Shown here: piece by piece, positions 1 to 5,986 of the stretch
How positions within the stretch are numbered: position 1 is the stretch's first letter
How the letters are laid out: each line of letters begins with the position of its first letter
Source of the DNA: an uncultured Comamonadaceae bacterium
Lineage (GTDB): Bacteria > Pseudomonadota > Gammaproteobacteria > Burkholderiales > Burkholderiaceae
Assembly (NCBI GenBank): GCA_946482115.1
Contig: CAMLQP010000147.1
Span: forward strand, 1 to 7,281
Direction: 5' to 3'
DNA length: 7,281 nt
The notes under the pieces: model-generated
The model's input: only the letters and a program-made list of their open reading frames with translations
What the model was told of the DNA's origin: nothing
Databases searched by the model: none
Made by a program: the position numbers and the translations under genes

Positions 1-2
1 TC

Positions 3-365
3 TGCTTCCAGTGGAACACCGCCGGCACGACCAGCGGCGCCGGCAACGTGATGGTGGTGCGTGGCCTCACGCCCGACCTGGTGCGTTACCTCGACCAGCT
101 GATCGACGGCAAGCCCGATTCGCGCGAAGGCCGCTTCCGCATCCAGGGCCGTGCCGGCCACACCCAGGCCGTGGACGCCAACGCGCCCGGCACCGCCTGG
201 GAAGCCAACAACACGGTGGCCAGCAACATCGGCGGCAACAACCAGGTGGGTGGCGACGCCACCGCCATCGGCGCCAACACCCCCGGCGGTGCCACCGCCA
301 ACGGCCGCCAGTACGACGAAGACCGCGTGACCCTGCTCACCGCCCACTGGGTGATGGACCAGTGA
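3..365 (+). CDS. Type IV pilin-like protein, C-terminal part (5' end outside window)
   Basis: Only the last 120 residues are visible; the reading frame is open from the left edge and ends at TGA 363-365. The N-terminal prepilin segment, which would prove the family, is missing. The call rests on the phrase LVRYLDQLIDGKPDSREGRFRI, which resembles the 'LD..LDdG....G.vR' segment common near the C-terminus of type IV pilins and pilin-like proteins, and on the operon context. The visible piece starts with a Cys that could belong to a disulfide whose partner lies upstream. Residues about 60-100 of the visible part are rich in Asn, Gly, Ala and Thr, which looks like a surface loop or flexible segment rather than a structured core. 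The protein ends LLTAHWVMDQ. The stop overlaps the next start by one base (TGATG), suggesting translational coupling. If it is a pilin, the inner-membrane prepilin peptidase would process it and it would join the fibre. Major versus minor subunit cannot be decided. Confidence 0.6.
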   Translation, partial: CFQWNTAGTTSGAGNVMVVRGLTPDLVRYLDQLIDGKPDSREGRFRIQGRAGHTQAVDANAPGTAWEANNTVASNIGGNNQVGGDATAIGANTPGGATANGRQYDEDRVTLLTAHWVMDQ

Positions 366-844
366 TGGACGCCTCCCGACGTCTGCGCCTGGTCCTGCTG
401 GGCGTCGCCACGCTCGCGCTGGCGGTGGCGGCCTGGTTCGCTTGGCAGGCTGTGGGCCGGCTGGGGCAGGCCCGGTCGGATGCGGCTTCGGCGCGCGCCG
501 AACTGACCCAGCTGCGCGGCCTGGTGCCCGCGCTGGAACAGCACGAGCGCTACGCCAAGGACGCCGAGGACATCAAGGCCATGGTGGCCAAGGCGGGTTT
601 CGATCCCGCCCGCTGGTCCAACCGCAAGCTGCAGCGAACCACCGCCCTTCTCAGCCGCCGCGACGCCGAAATCCTGCTGGTGCAGCAGATCGGTGCCAGC
701 GGTGCGCAATGGTTTGCCGCCGACTACTTCGACGTGACCGTGGCCTCGCCCGGGGCCGGCCTGTTCTCCCCGGTGCTGCCGGACGACCGGGGCTTCAACG
801 TCGAGATGGCCGGTGTCGTGTACTTCCCCCTGGTGAGCCGATGA
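365..844 (+). CDS. Small bitopic inner-membrane protein, PilO/GspM/MshJ-like topology
   Basis: This 159-residue protein has a short basic N-terminus (MDASRRLR), one hydrophobic segment at about residues 8-28, a heptad-like helical stretch rich in Ala, Leu, Glu and Arg at about 30-62, and a mixed alpha/beta C-terminal region that would sit in the periplasm. This is the layout of PilO, GspM and MshJ, the small inner-membrane proteins that pair with PilN/GspL in pilus and type II secretion assembly platforms. Sequence identity to those families is not obvious by eye, so the call depends on topology and position. It lies directly before the PilN/GspL-like gene, whereas PilO normally follows PilN. 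The ATG at 365 is preferred because it overlaps the upstream stop by one base and gives a clean membrane-anchor N-terminus; the frame stays open upstream only as a shadow of gene 1. The stop overlaps the next ATG by four bases (ATGA 841-844). An unrelated pilus accessory protein remains possible. Confidence 0.6.
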   Translation: MDASRRLRLVLLGVATLALAVAAWFAWQAVGRLGQARSDAASARAELTQLRGLVPALEQHERYAKDAEDIKAMVAKAGFDPARWSNRKLQRTTALLSRRDAEILLVQQIGASGAQWFAADYFDVTVASPGAGLFSPVLPDDRGFNVEMAGVVYFPLVSR

Positions 845-2130
845 AGCCCGAGCAGATTCTCCTAGTCTCCCAGCAGGGCTGGTTCCGTTTCGCCGCCGGC
901 GAGATGCGCGAGATCGCACCCTGGCCCGAGCTCACCGGTGCCGCGGTGGTGGTGATCGACTTTGCGGACTCGCAGGTCGGCATCCAGTCCACCAAGGGCA
1001 AGCCCGAGTACGCCGCGGCCCAGATTGAAAAAGTGGTGCGCGCCGAAGGCGCGGTCGAAGGTCCCATACAGGTCTTCGTGCACAAGCAGATGCGCCACGC
1101 CGACAGCTGCCAGACGCTCTACACCGCGGTCGCGCTGGACGACTGGCAGCGGCACCAGGACTGGGCTCAGCGCCAGCGCGACCACTGCATGGTCGTGCCG
1201 CTGGTGGCGATGCTGACCACCGGCTCCGGCAAGGACGAGCCGCTGCGCATGGTGAGGACCGGGCAGCAGATCCACGCCTACGGCGAATCCGACAACAAGA
1301 TGCACTACGCCACGGCGGCGGCCATCGGCACCGATGCGACCGACTACCTGGCGCCGGTGCGCACCATGATGGCCCAGCTGCGCGCCAGCGGCTGGAGGAG
1401 TGCCGCAGGCGTGCGATGGGGCGCCGTGCGGACCGACGATGCGGGCACCGAGCAGACGCTGCTGGCCAGGCTCGCCGAGCTCGGCGGTCTCGAAGCGCGC
1501 CTCCTGCCACACGAATCCTTCCGCACCGAAGGCGGCAAGGCGGCTTCGGTGTTGCCGGGCCTGCTGGCCAGCATGCCGGTGCGGGGCTTCGTCGCCTCCG
1601 GTCTGCAGCGTCTGGCTTGGCTGAGCGAGGGCTATGTGCTGCCCCTGGCCGCCATGGTGGCCGTGGTCGCGCTGGGGCTGGGCGGCTTGGCCGTGTACGC
1701 CGAGCAGTCCGCGGTCCAGGAACGGCAGGCGGTGCGTGCGCTGAACGACGAGATGGAGCCGCTGCGCACCCGCGTGGCCGCGGCCACCGCCGCCGGAGGC
1801 ACCGGGGTGGAAAGTGCGGATCTGGCGTTCGCTCGCCAGCTGGGCTTTGCCGCCACCCACGACCCGGTGCGCATGCTCACCACGGTGCGCCAGGCGGCCG
1901 GCACCGGTGTGCGCATCCAGCGCGTCCAGCTGGCCAAGGCCGACCAGGCGTCCAAGGCGCGTTTCCGCATCGACGGTGTGGTGGCCAATGGCTCCAGCGT
2001 CGAACTCAGCCGCTTCCTGGGCGCCTTGAGGGCCCAGGGCTGGGAGGCCGAATCGACCACGCCCAACGACGGCTCCGTGGGCGCTTTCGCCTACCACCTG
2101 CGCCGCGTGGCGTCGGGTGGCAACAGCTGA
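841..2130 (+). CDS. PilM/PilN-like (GspL/BfpC/PilO2-type) pilus assembly inner-membrane protein
   Basis: The 429-residue protein has three parts: an N-terminal cytoplasmic domain (about 1-260), one membrane helix (about 265-286, flanked by LSEGY and AEQ), and a periplasmic part made of a coiled coil (about 289-320) and an alpha/beta domain (about 330-425). The last domain carries the PilN/GspL pattern: 'VRIQRVQL', then a strand ending 'FRIDGVVANGSSVELSRF' and a helix 'LGALRAQGWE', as in ferredoxin-like periplasmic domains of these platforms. GspL and BfpC combine in one chain what type IVa pili split into PilM and PilN, and the type IVb PilO2 family has nearly this length. The N-terminal domain shows no actin-type phosphate-binding motif such as PilM/MshI carries, so it probably acts as a scaffold for the motor, not as an ATP binder. 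It contains two Cys (C90, C116). It starts at ATG 841 with a four-base overlap and a GGTGAG sequence three bases upstream. The exact family name is uncertain. Confidence 0.68.
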   Translation: MKPEQILLVSQQGWFRFAAGEMREIAPWPELTGAAVVVIDFADSQVGIQSTKGKPEYAAAQIEKVVRAEGAVEGPIQVFVHKQMRHADSCQTLYTAVALDDWQRHQDWAQRQRDHCMVVPLVAMLTTGSGKDEPLRMVRTGQQIHAYGESDNKMHYATAAAIGTDATDYLAPVRTMMAQLRASGWRSAAGVRWGAVRTDDAGTEQTLLARLAELGGLEARLLPHESFRTEGGKAASVLPGLLASMPVRGFVASGLQRLAWLSEGYVLPLAAMVAVVALGLGGLAVYAEQSAVQERQAVRALNDEMEPLRTRVAAATAAGGTGVESADLAFARQLGFAATHDPVRMLTTVRQAAGTGVRIQRVQLAKADQASKARFRIDGVVANGSSVELSRFLGALRAQGWEAESTTPNDGSVGAFAYHLRRVASGGNS

Positions 2131-2153
2131 TGTCCGAACAGAACTCCCGATGA
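2130..2153 (+). other. Seven-codon mini-ORF bridging genes 3 and 4 (possible translational coupler)
   Basis: The ATG at 2130 overlaps the stop of the upstream gene (TGATG, 2128-2132) and encodes only MSEQNSR before TGA 2151-2153. That stop overlaps the ATG of the next gene (ATGA, 2150-2153). Both junctions have the same form as the other coupled junctions in this cluster, so terminating ribosomes could step through the mini-ORF to reach the PilP-like start, which has no good Shine-Dalgarno sequence of its own. This may also be chance. The peptide itself probably has no function. Confidence 0.35.
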
Positions 2154-2740
2154 AATACGTTGCCCTCACACTGAGCCTGATCGCCGCAGCGCTGCTCCTG
2201 CTGGCCGCGGCGATGATCGGCAATCGCATCGGCGTCGAGCGCCACACGCTGGCGCCGGTGCAGATGTCGCTGCCTCCTCTCTCGCCGCAGGTGGTGGCCG
2301 ACCAGGCGGAGCTCAAGGTTTCGCTGCAGGCCCTGCTGGACGCCTCGGCGCGCCGGCCCATGGGCCTGATGGCGGCCGGTTCCGCCGCGCCGGGCATCCG
2401 CCCGCTGGAGAACTACGACAGCCTGTTCGTGCTGCCGCCGCAGACGCCAACGCAGATGGCGGCGCTGGCGCCGCAGCCGCGCGCCGGCCACGTGCGCCAG
2501 CCGCTGTCGTCGGTGCCGCTGCCCAAGGTGAGCGTGGTCGTCGAAGGCGCCGAGCGCAAGGCCGTGGTGGACGGTCACCTGGTCCGTGTGGGCGATGCCG
2601 TGGGCGACGGTCTGGTGGTACGTGCCATCCAGGTCGGTGCGGTGACCTTCGGCTACGGCAAGGAAGAACTGGTGGTGGCGGTGCCCCTGGAGCGGCTGCG
2701 CGTGCTCGGCGCGTTCCCCGCGAAGGCAAAGGCCAACTGA
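2150..2740 (+). CDS. PilP/GspC-like inner-membrane protein with HR domain
   Basis: This 196-residue protein starts MKYVALT and has one hydrophobic helix (about 3-24), a polar and Pro-rich linker (about 30-120), and a C-terminal beta domain (about 126-188). The terminal domain follows the homology-region (HR) pattern of GspC and PilP: 'VSVVVEGAERKAVVDGHLVRVGDAV' in pieces, then 'GLVVRAIQVGAVTFGYGKEEL', meaning a strand, a 'G..VR.GD' turn, a further strand pair and a final 'V.L..G.EE' type strand. In the known families this periplasmic domain contacts the N0 region of the secretin, so here it would connect the inner platform to the secretin encoded at 4268-5986. MshK occupies this position in MSHA systems, but the HR domain favours the PilP/GspC name. 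ATG 2150 is chosen because it begins the membrane anchor directly; GTG 2117 would add eleven residues that look like out-of-frame sequence. The stop overlaps the next ATG by one base. Confidence 0.72.
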   Translation: MKYVALTLSLIAAALLLLAAAMIGNRIGVERHTLAPVQMSLPPLSPQVVADQAELKVSLQALLDASARRPMGLMAAGSAAPGIRPLENYDSLFVLPPQTPTQMAALAPQPRAGHVRQPLSSVPLPKVSVVVEGAERKAVVDGHLVRVGDAVGDGLVVRAIQVGAVTFGYGKEELVVAVPLERLRVLGAFPAKAKAN

Positions 2741-3432
2741 TGAACAAAGGGGTTGTTGCCGGGGCAGGGCTGGGCCTGGTGCTGCTCGCCTTTCTGGGCG
2801 GGTACTGGCTGGCCAACAGCGGTTCTGCGCCCGCGCCCGCCGCTGGCAGCGCGTCGGCACCGTTGCCAGTGACCGCGGCGGGGCCTGCCGGTGACGCTGC
2901 GTCTTCGGCCTCCGGCGCCGCGTCGGCAGGTGCACCTGTGTTGTCCGCGCCGGCGGCCGCCCAGTCTTCCGCCGCTGAGCCGGCCTCGCCAGTGGCGGGT
3001 GCCCCGGTGCCGGGCGCTGCGGGCCCGTCGGCCGCTGCACCGGGGGCGGGCGGTTCCAGGCTCACGCCCGAAGAGCGCCGCCAGCTGCGCGCCAGCATCC
3101 GCGCCAAGCTGGCCGCGTTGCAGGCCAAGGGCCCGAACGTCTCGATCGCCGAGGCCCAGGCCGTGATGGACGAGGTCGAGCAACTGGGCCGCGGCGAGTT
3201 CGATCCCCGCTACTTCAAGGCCGTGCGCGACATGCTCGGCTACTCGGGCCGGGTGCAGACGCTGAGCAAGGAGCTGCAGTCTATCGCGTCCAGCTCGAAC
3301 GCCAAGGACGTCGCCCGCCGGCAGGCGATCCTGGCCGAGATGCGCGACCTCAGCGATCAGATCAGCCAGAGCGCCGCGCAGGTGCAGTCGTACGCGCGCC
3401 CGCTGCCGGCGCCGGCAGGAACGCAGAAGTGA
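2740..3432 (+). CDS. Unrecognised membrane-anchored protein with Ala/Pro linker and helical C-terminus
   Basis: I do not recognise this 230-residue protein. It has one N-terminal membrane helix (about 4-24, ending GGYWLAN), a low-complexity linker of Ala, Pro, Ser and Gly (about 26-107), and a charged, almost wholly alpha-helical region (about 108-220). The helical region begins LTPEERRQLRASIRAKLAAL, includes GRGEFDPRYFKAVRDMLGY, and ends in a likely coiled coil rich in Gln, Ser and Ala. No Cys is present. The likely topology is a short cytoplasmic N-terminus with a helical domain carried into the periplasm by the linker. It lies between the PilP-like gene and the minor pilin, with overlaps on both sides (TGATG 2738-2742; GTGA 3429-3432), so it is probably part of the same machine. 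An AAAGG sequence at 2728-2732 lies seven bases before the ATG. The linker resembles that of the MshN-like protein downstream, but this is compositional similarity, not evidence of homology. Confidence 0.8.
   Translation: MNKGVVAGAGLGLVLLAFLGGYWLANSGSAPAPAAGSASAPLPVTAAGPAGDAASSASGAASAGAPVLSAPAAAQSSAAEPASPVAGAPVPGAAGPSAAAPGAGGSRLTPEERRQLRASIRAKLAALQAKGPNVSIAEAQAVMDEVEQLGRGEFDPRYFKAVRDMLGYSGRVQTLSKELQSIASSSNAKDVARRQAILAEMRDLSDQISQSAAQVQSYARPLPAPAGTQK
3417..3421 (+). promoter_or_regulatory. Ribosome binding site supporting the GTG start of the minor pilin
   Basis: AGGAA lies seven bases before GTG 3429 and inside the end of the upstream coding region. It favours that GTG over an in-frame GTG at 3477, which has only pyrimidine- and GC-rich sequence upstream but would give a shorter, more classical six-residue leader (VRRVRG). 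Confidence 0.6.
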
Positions 3433-4223
3433 GCACGGCCCTGCATCTCCGGCACACGCTTTCGCGCGCGGCCCGTGTGCGGCGCGTGCGCGGCTTTTCG
3501 CTGGTGGAGGTCGCGATCGTGCTGGTGGTGGCCGGGCTGGTGAGCTGGGCCGCGTTCACCGCCTTCGACACCGTGTCCGAACAGCAGGAGCGCGAAGGGG
3601 CGATGTCCCTGGCGCGCCAGATGCAGGGCAGCCTGCGCGCCTTCGCCATGCGCCATGGCCGCCTGCCGTGTCCGGACAGCGGGGCCACCGCGACCGGCTA
3701 CGAATCACTCACAGGCGGCAACTGCACCGCCGGCAACCAGGTGGGCTGGTTTCCCTACGTGGCGCTGGACATGGAAGTGCCCCAGGAATCGCTGCGGGCC
3801 CGCTACGCGGTCTTTCGCGCCGCCAATGGCACGCCGGCCTCGGACGCCGACCTCGCGGTGGCGGTGGAGCGCACCGGCGACGCCGCCGGCGATGCCACCC
3901 AGCTGGATGTCACCGACCTGATCGTCGGTCTGGGCAACGCCGCCTCGCTGGCGCTGTCGACCTCGCGCGCCCACCTCACCGGCGACGCCGGTGCGGCCGG
4001 TGTCATCGACTGCGCGACCAACGCCGTCATGCCGGTCGCCTACTGGCTGGTGCTGCCGCTGCACGACCGCAGCGGCGACGGCCTGCGCCTGGACCCCCCC
4101 CACACCGCGGCGGGCCTCTGCGCCGCCAGTCCCAACGCCCCGATCCGGTCCACGTCCGACGACGTGGTGCTGGCCGAGTCGCCCGCGCAGCTTGCCGGTT
4201 GGCTGAGAAGAAGCATGCCCTGA
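3429..4223 (+). CDS. Prepilin-like minor pilin (type IV pilin N-terminal motif)
   Basis: The 264-residue protein carries a clear prepilin processing site: a basic leader ending RVRG, then FSLVEVAIVLVVAGLVSWAA. Cleavage would fall between Gly22 and Phe23; Glu27 is the conserved Glu+5, and the following hydrophobic helix is both membrane anchor and pilus-core helix. After the helix comes 'MRHGRLPCPDSGATATGYE', a motif seen in large pilin-like proteins annotated as type II/IV prepilins. Four Cys (81, 99, 195, 231) could form two disulfides. At 264 residues it is long for a major pilin, so a minor or tip subunit, or a GspK/PilX-like one, is likelier. The GTG start overlaps the upstream stop by four bases and has AGGAA seven bases upstream; GTG 3477 is the alternative start. 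A run of eight C at 4094-4101 (codons 222-225) and a perfect hairpin at 4150-4167 lie near the 3' end. Confidence 0.8.
   Translation: MSTALHLRHTLSRAARVRRVRGFSLVEVAIVLVVAGLVSWAAFTAFDTVSEQQEREGAMSLARQMQGSLRAFAMRHGRLPCPDSGATATGYESLTGGNCTAGNQVGWFPYVALDMEVPQESLRARYAVFRAANGTPASDADLAVAVERTGDAAGDATQLDVTDLIVGLGNAASLALSTSRAHLTGDAGAAGVIDCATNAVMPVAYWLVLPLHDRSGDGLRLDPPHTAAGLCAASPNAPIRSTSDDVVLAESPAQLAGWLRRSMP
4094..4101 (+). repeat. Homopolymer tract of eight C in the minor pilin gene
   Basis: Eight consecutive C bases span codons 222-225 (Asp-Pro-Pro-His) of the pilin-like gene. Homopolymers of this kind can slip during replication. One extra C would move translation into the frame that is open through the downstream secretin; one lost C would change the last forty or so residues. 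Eight C is a modest length and may occur by chance in such GC-rich DNA. Confidence 0.9.
4150..4167 (+). other. Perfect 7-bp inverted repeat (possible mRNA hairpin)
   Basis: CCACGTC and GACGTGG form a perfect seven-base-pair stem around a four-base loop (CGAC). It lies in the last part of the minor pilin coding region, about 75-100 bases before the secretin start. No T-run follows it directly, so it is not a typical intrinsic terminator. It could stabilise or pause the transcript, or just reflect coding sequence. Confidence 0.5.
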
Positions 4224-4267
4224 GCACAGCCGCCCGTTTTTCGATGTCCCTCGCACACACCACCGCC

Positions 4268-5986
4268 ATGCAAAAGACCCAACTGCCCTTCCCGACGACC
4301 GCACTGGTCAAGGCCACCGCCGCCCTTTCGGTGGTGCTGCTGTCGGCTTGCGTGGCTCCGCCGCCGCAGAGCGCGAAGAACCTGAGCGACCCGGACACCG
4401 AGTCGGTGCGGCGCATCCAGGAGGTGGCGCAGGCCGAGTCGCGCAAGCTGCTGGAGCAGCAGGAGCGCCTGCTGGCCGAGCTCCGCAAGACGGCCGCGGC
4501 CAAGGCGCTGGAGCCGCCGGCACCGCAGTACGACCCGCTGGAGGGCCGCACCATCAGCGTGTCGATCTCCAACGGCACGATCAGCCAGATCCTGACCGCG
4601 TTCGCCGACGCAGCCAAGGTCAACCTCATCGTCGAGCCGGCGGTGGTGCAGCAGGGCGCGCTGACCGACATGTTCCTCAAGGACGTGTCCCTGCGCGAGG
4701 CCTTCAACGAGCTGCTGCGCAGCTACGACGTGTCGGGCGAGATCCGCAACCAGACCATGCGCATCCGCCTGCACGAGGAGAAGTTCTTCGCGATGAACTT
4801 CCTCAACGTGAACTCCCAGATGTCGCTGAACTCCGGCGGCAACGTGTTCGGCTCCAACTCCAGCAATGCCAACTCGGCCATCTCCGGCGCGCTGTCGATG
4901 ACGGCCTCGTCGACCCAGCGGGCCGACCCGTACACCGAGATCGAAAACAACCTGCGGGCCATCCTGGGCGAGAACCGCCCGGCCAACGAGTCGTCGCAGA
5001 CGGCGGCCACCAACGCGCGCACCCCGCAGGAACCCACCCAGGTGCAGCAGCCCAACCAGAACCAGGCCTTCACCCTCAACCGCACTTCCGGCACGCTGTT
5101 CGTCAAGGCCCGCCCGTCGCAGATGCGCGCGGTGGAGAAGCTGATCAAGCAGACCCAGGACATGCTGACCAAGCAGGTCTACATCGAGGCACAACTGATC
5201 GACGTGCAACTGGGCGACGGCTACCAGCTGGGTGTGGACTGGACCCAGCTGCGCAGTCGCCTGGCGCTGAACTTCGGCGTCGACGCGCTCAACCTCTCGC
5301 CCACCGGCAACGGCAGCCTGCCCGGTTCGCGCGGCAGCTACCCCGGCAGCAGCCTGACCATTCCGGCGCGGGCCATCGGTTCGTCCACCGGCCTGGCCAC
5401 CGGCGGCATCGGCTACGCCGACACCAACGGCTCGGCGGTGATCAATGCGCTGCGCAACTTCGGCACCCTGCGCATCCTCTCCAACCCCAACATCCAGGTG
5501 CGCAACGGCACGCCCGCGATGCTCTCGGTGGGCACCAGCCTGAAATACGTCTCGCGCTCCAGCGCGGCGCAAAACAACGTGGGCGGCGGCGCCACCACCA
5601 CCTCATCGGAAGTGCAGACCGATTCGGTGTTCTCGGGCGTGATGGTCGGCGTGCTGCCCATGATGCGCGACGACGGCAAGATCGAGCTGCTGATCAACCC
5701 GGTGCAGAGCGACGTGGACCCCAAGACGCTGGAGCTGGTGCAGGTCAACCAGTTCAACTCGGTCAGCCTGCCGCAGGTCGCCTACAAGGGCCTCACCACC
5801 ACGCTGAACGTGAACGACGGCGATGTGGTTGTGGTCGGCGGCCTGATCGACCAGAAGTCCTCCGGTGCCAACAGCGGCGTGCCCTTCCTGGCCGACGTGC
5901 CGGTGCTCGGCAAGCTGGTGTCGCAGGAAGGCGATGCGCGCTTCGCCCGTGAACTGATCGTCGTGCTGCGCGTGCGCCTGCTATGA
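4268..5986 (+). CDS. mshL: Outer-membrane lipoprotein secretin, MshL type
   Basis: This 572-residue protein would form the outer-membrane ring through which the pilus (or secreted protein) passes. It starts with a lipoprotein signal peptide whose lipobox LSAC puts the lipidated Cys at residue 28. A charged helical segment follows (about 41-82), then an STN/N0-like domain (about 95-170, 'ISNGTISQILTAFADAAKVNLIV'), an Asn/Ser/Gln-rich stretch (about 175-270), an N1-like segment ('GTLFVKARPSQMRAVEKLIK') and the secretin core from 'KQVYIEAQLIDVQLGDGYQLG' onward. Hallmarks include 'RILSNPNIQVRNG' near 402-413, 'LPQVAYKGLTTTLNVNDGD', and 'VPFLADVPVLGKL' at 538-550. Length fits MshL; BfpB and PilN-type secretins are also lipoproteins. 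ATG 4268 is chosen for the compact signal peptide; an in-frame ATG at 4244 adds eight residues and lies closer to the upstream gene, and neither start has a clear ribosome site. The stop overlaps the next ATG by four bases. Confidence 0.93.
   Translation: MQKTQLPFPTTALVKATAALSVVLLSACVAPPPQSAKNLSDPDTESVRRIQEVAQAESRKLLEQQERLLAELRKTAAAKALEPPAPQYDPLEGRTISVSISNGTISQILTAFADAAKVNLIVEPAVVQQGALTDMFLKDVSLREAFNELLRSYDVSGEIRNQTMRIRLHEEKFFAMNFLNVNSQMSLNSGGNVFGSNSSNANSAISGALSMTASSTQRADPYTEIENNLRAILGENRPANESSQTAATNARTPQEPTQVQQPNQNQAFTLNRTSGTLFVKARPSQMRAVEKLIKQTQDMLTKQVYIEAQLIDVQLGDGYQLGVDWTQLRSRLALNFGVDALNLSPTGNGSLPGSRGSYPGSSLTIPARAIGSSTGLATGGIGYADTNGSAVINALRNFGTLRILSNPNIQVRNGTPAMLSVGTSLKYVSRSSAAQNNVGGGATTTSSEVQTDSVFSGVMVGVLPMMRDDGKIELLINPVQSDVDPKTLELVQVNQFNSVSLPQVAYKGLTTTLNVNDGDVVVVGGLIDQKSSGANSGVPFLADVPVLGKLVSQEGDARFARELIVVLRVRLL

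Noticed and set aside
862..2397. Long open frame (511 codons) on the - strand
   Set aside because: It is antisense to the PilN-like and PilP-like genes, has low-complexity Arg/Ala/His/Gly-rich translation typical of antisense frames in GC-rich DNA, and matches no family.
4201..4242. Possible intrinsic terminator (GGCTG ... CAGCC followed by a T5 run) before the secretin
   Set aside because: The stem is only five base pairs around a 21-base loop and the T-run is short, so it does not meet the usual form; genes on both sides belong to one system.
3668..4243. 5' extension of the secretin frame into the minor pilin gene
   Set aside because: The extension is Arg/Gly/Pro-rich shadow sequence and would bury the lipoprotein signal peptide; starts at 4268 or 4244 fit better.
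4040..5572. Long open frame (510 codons) on the - strand opposite the secretin
   Set aside because: The secretin on the + strand has clear family motifs throughout; the antisense translation is repetitive in His, Arg, Gly and Val and is a shadow.
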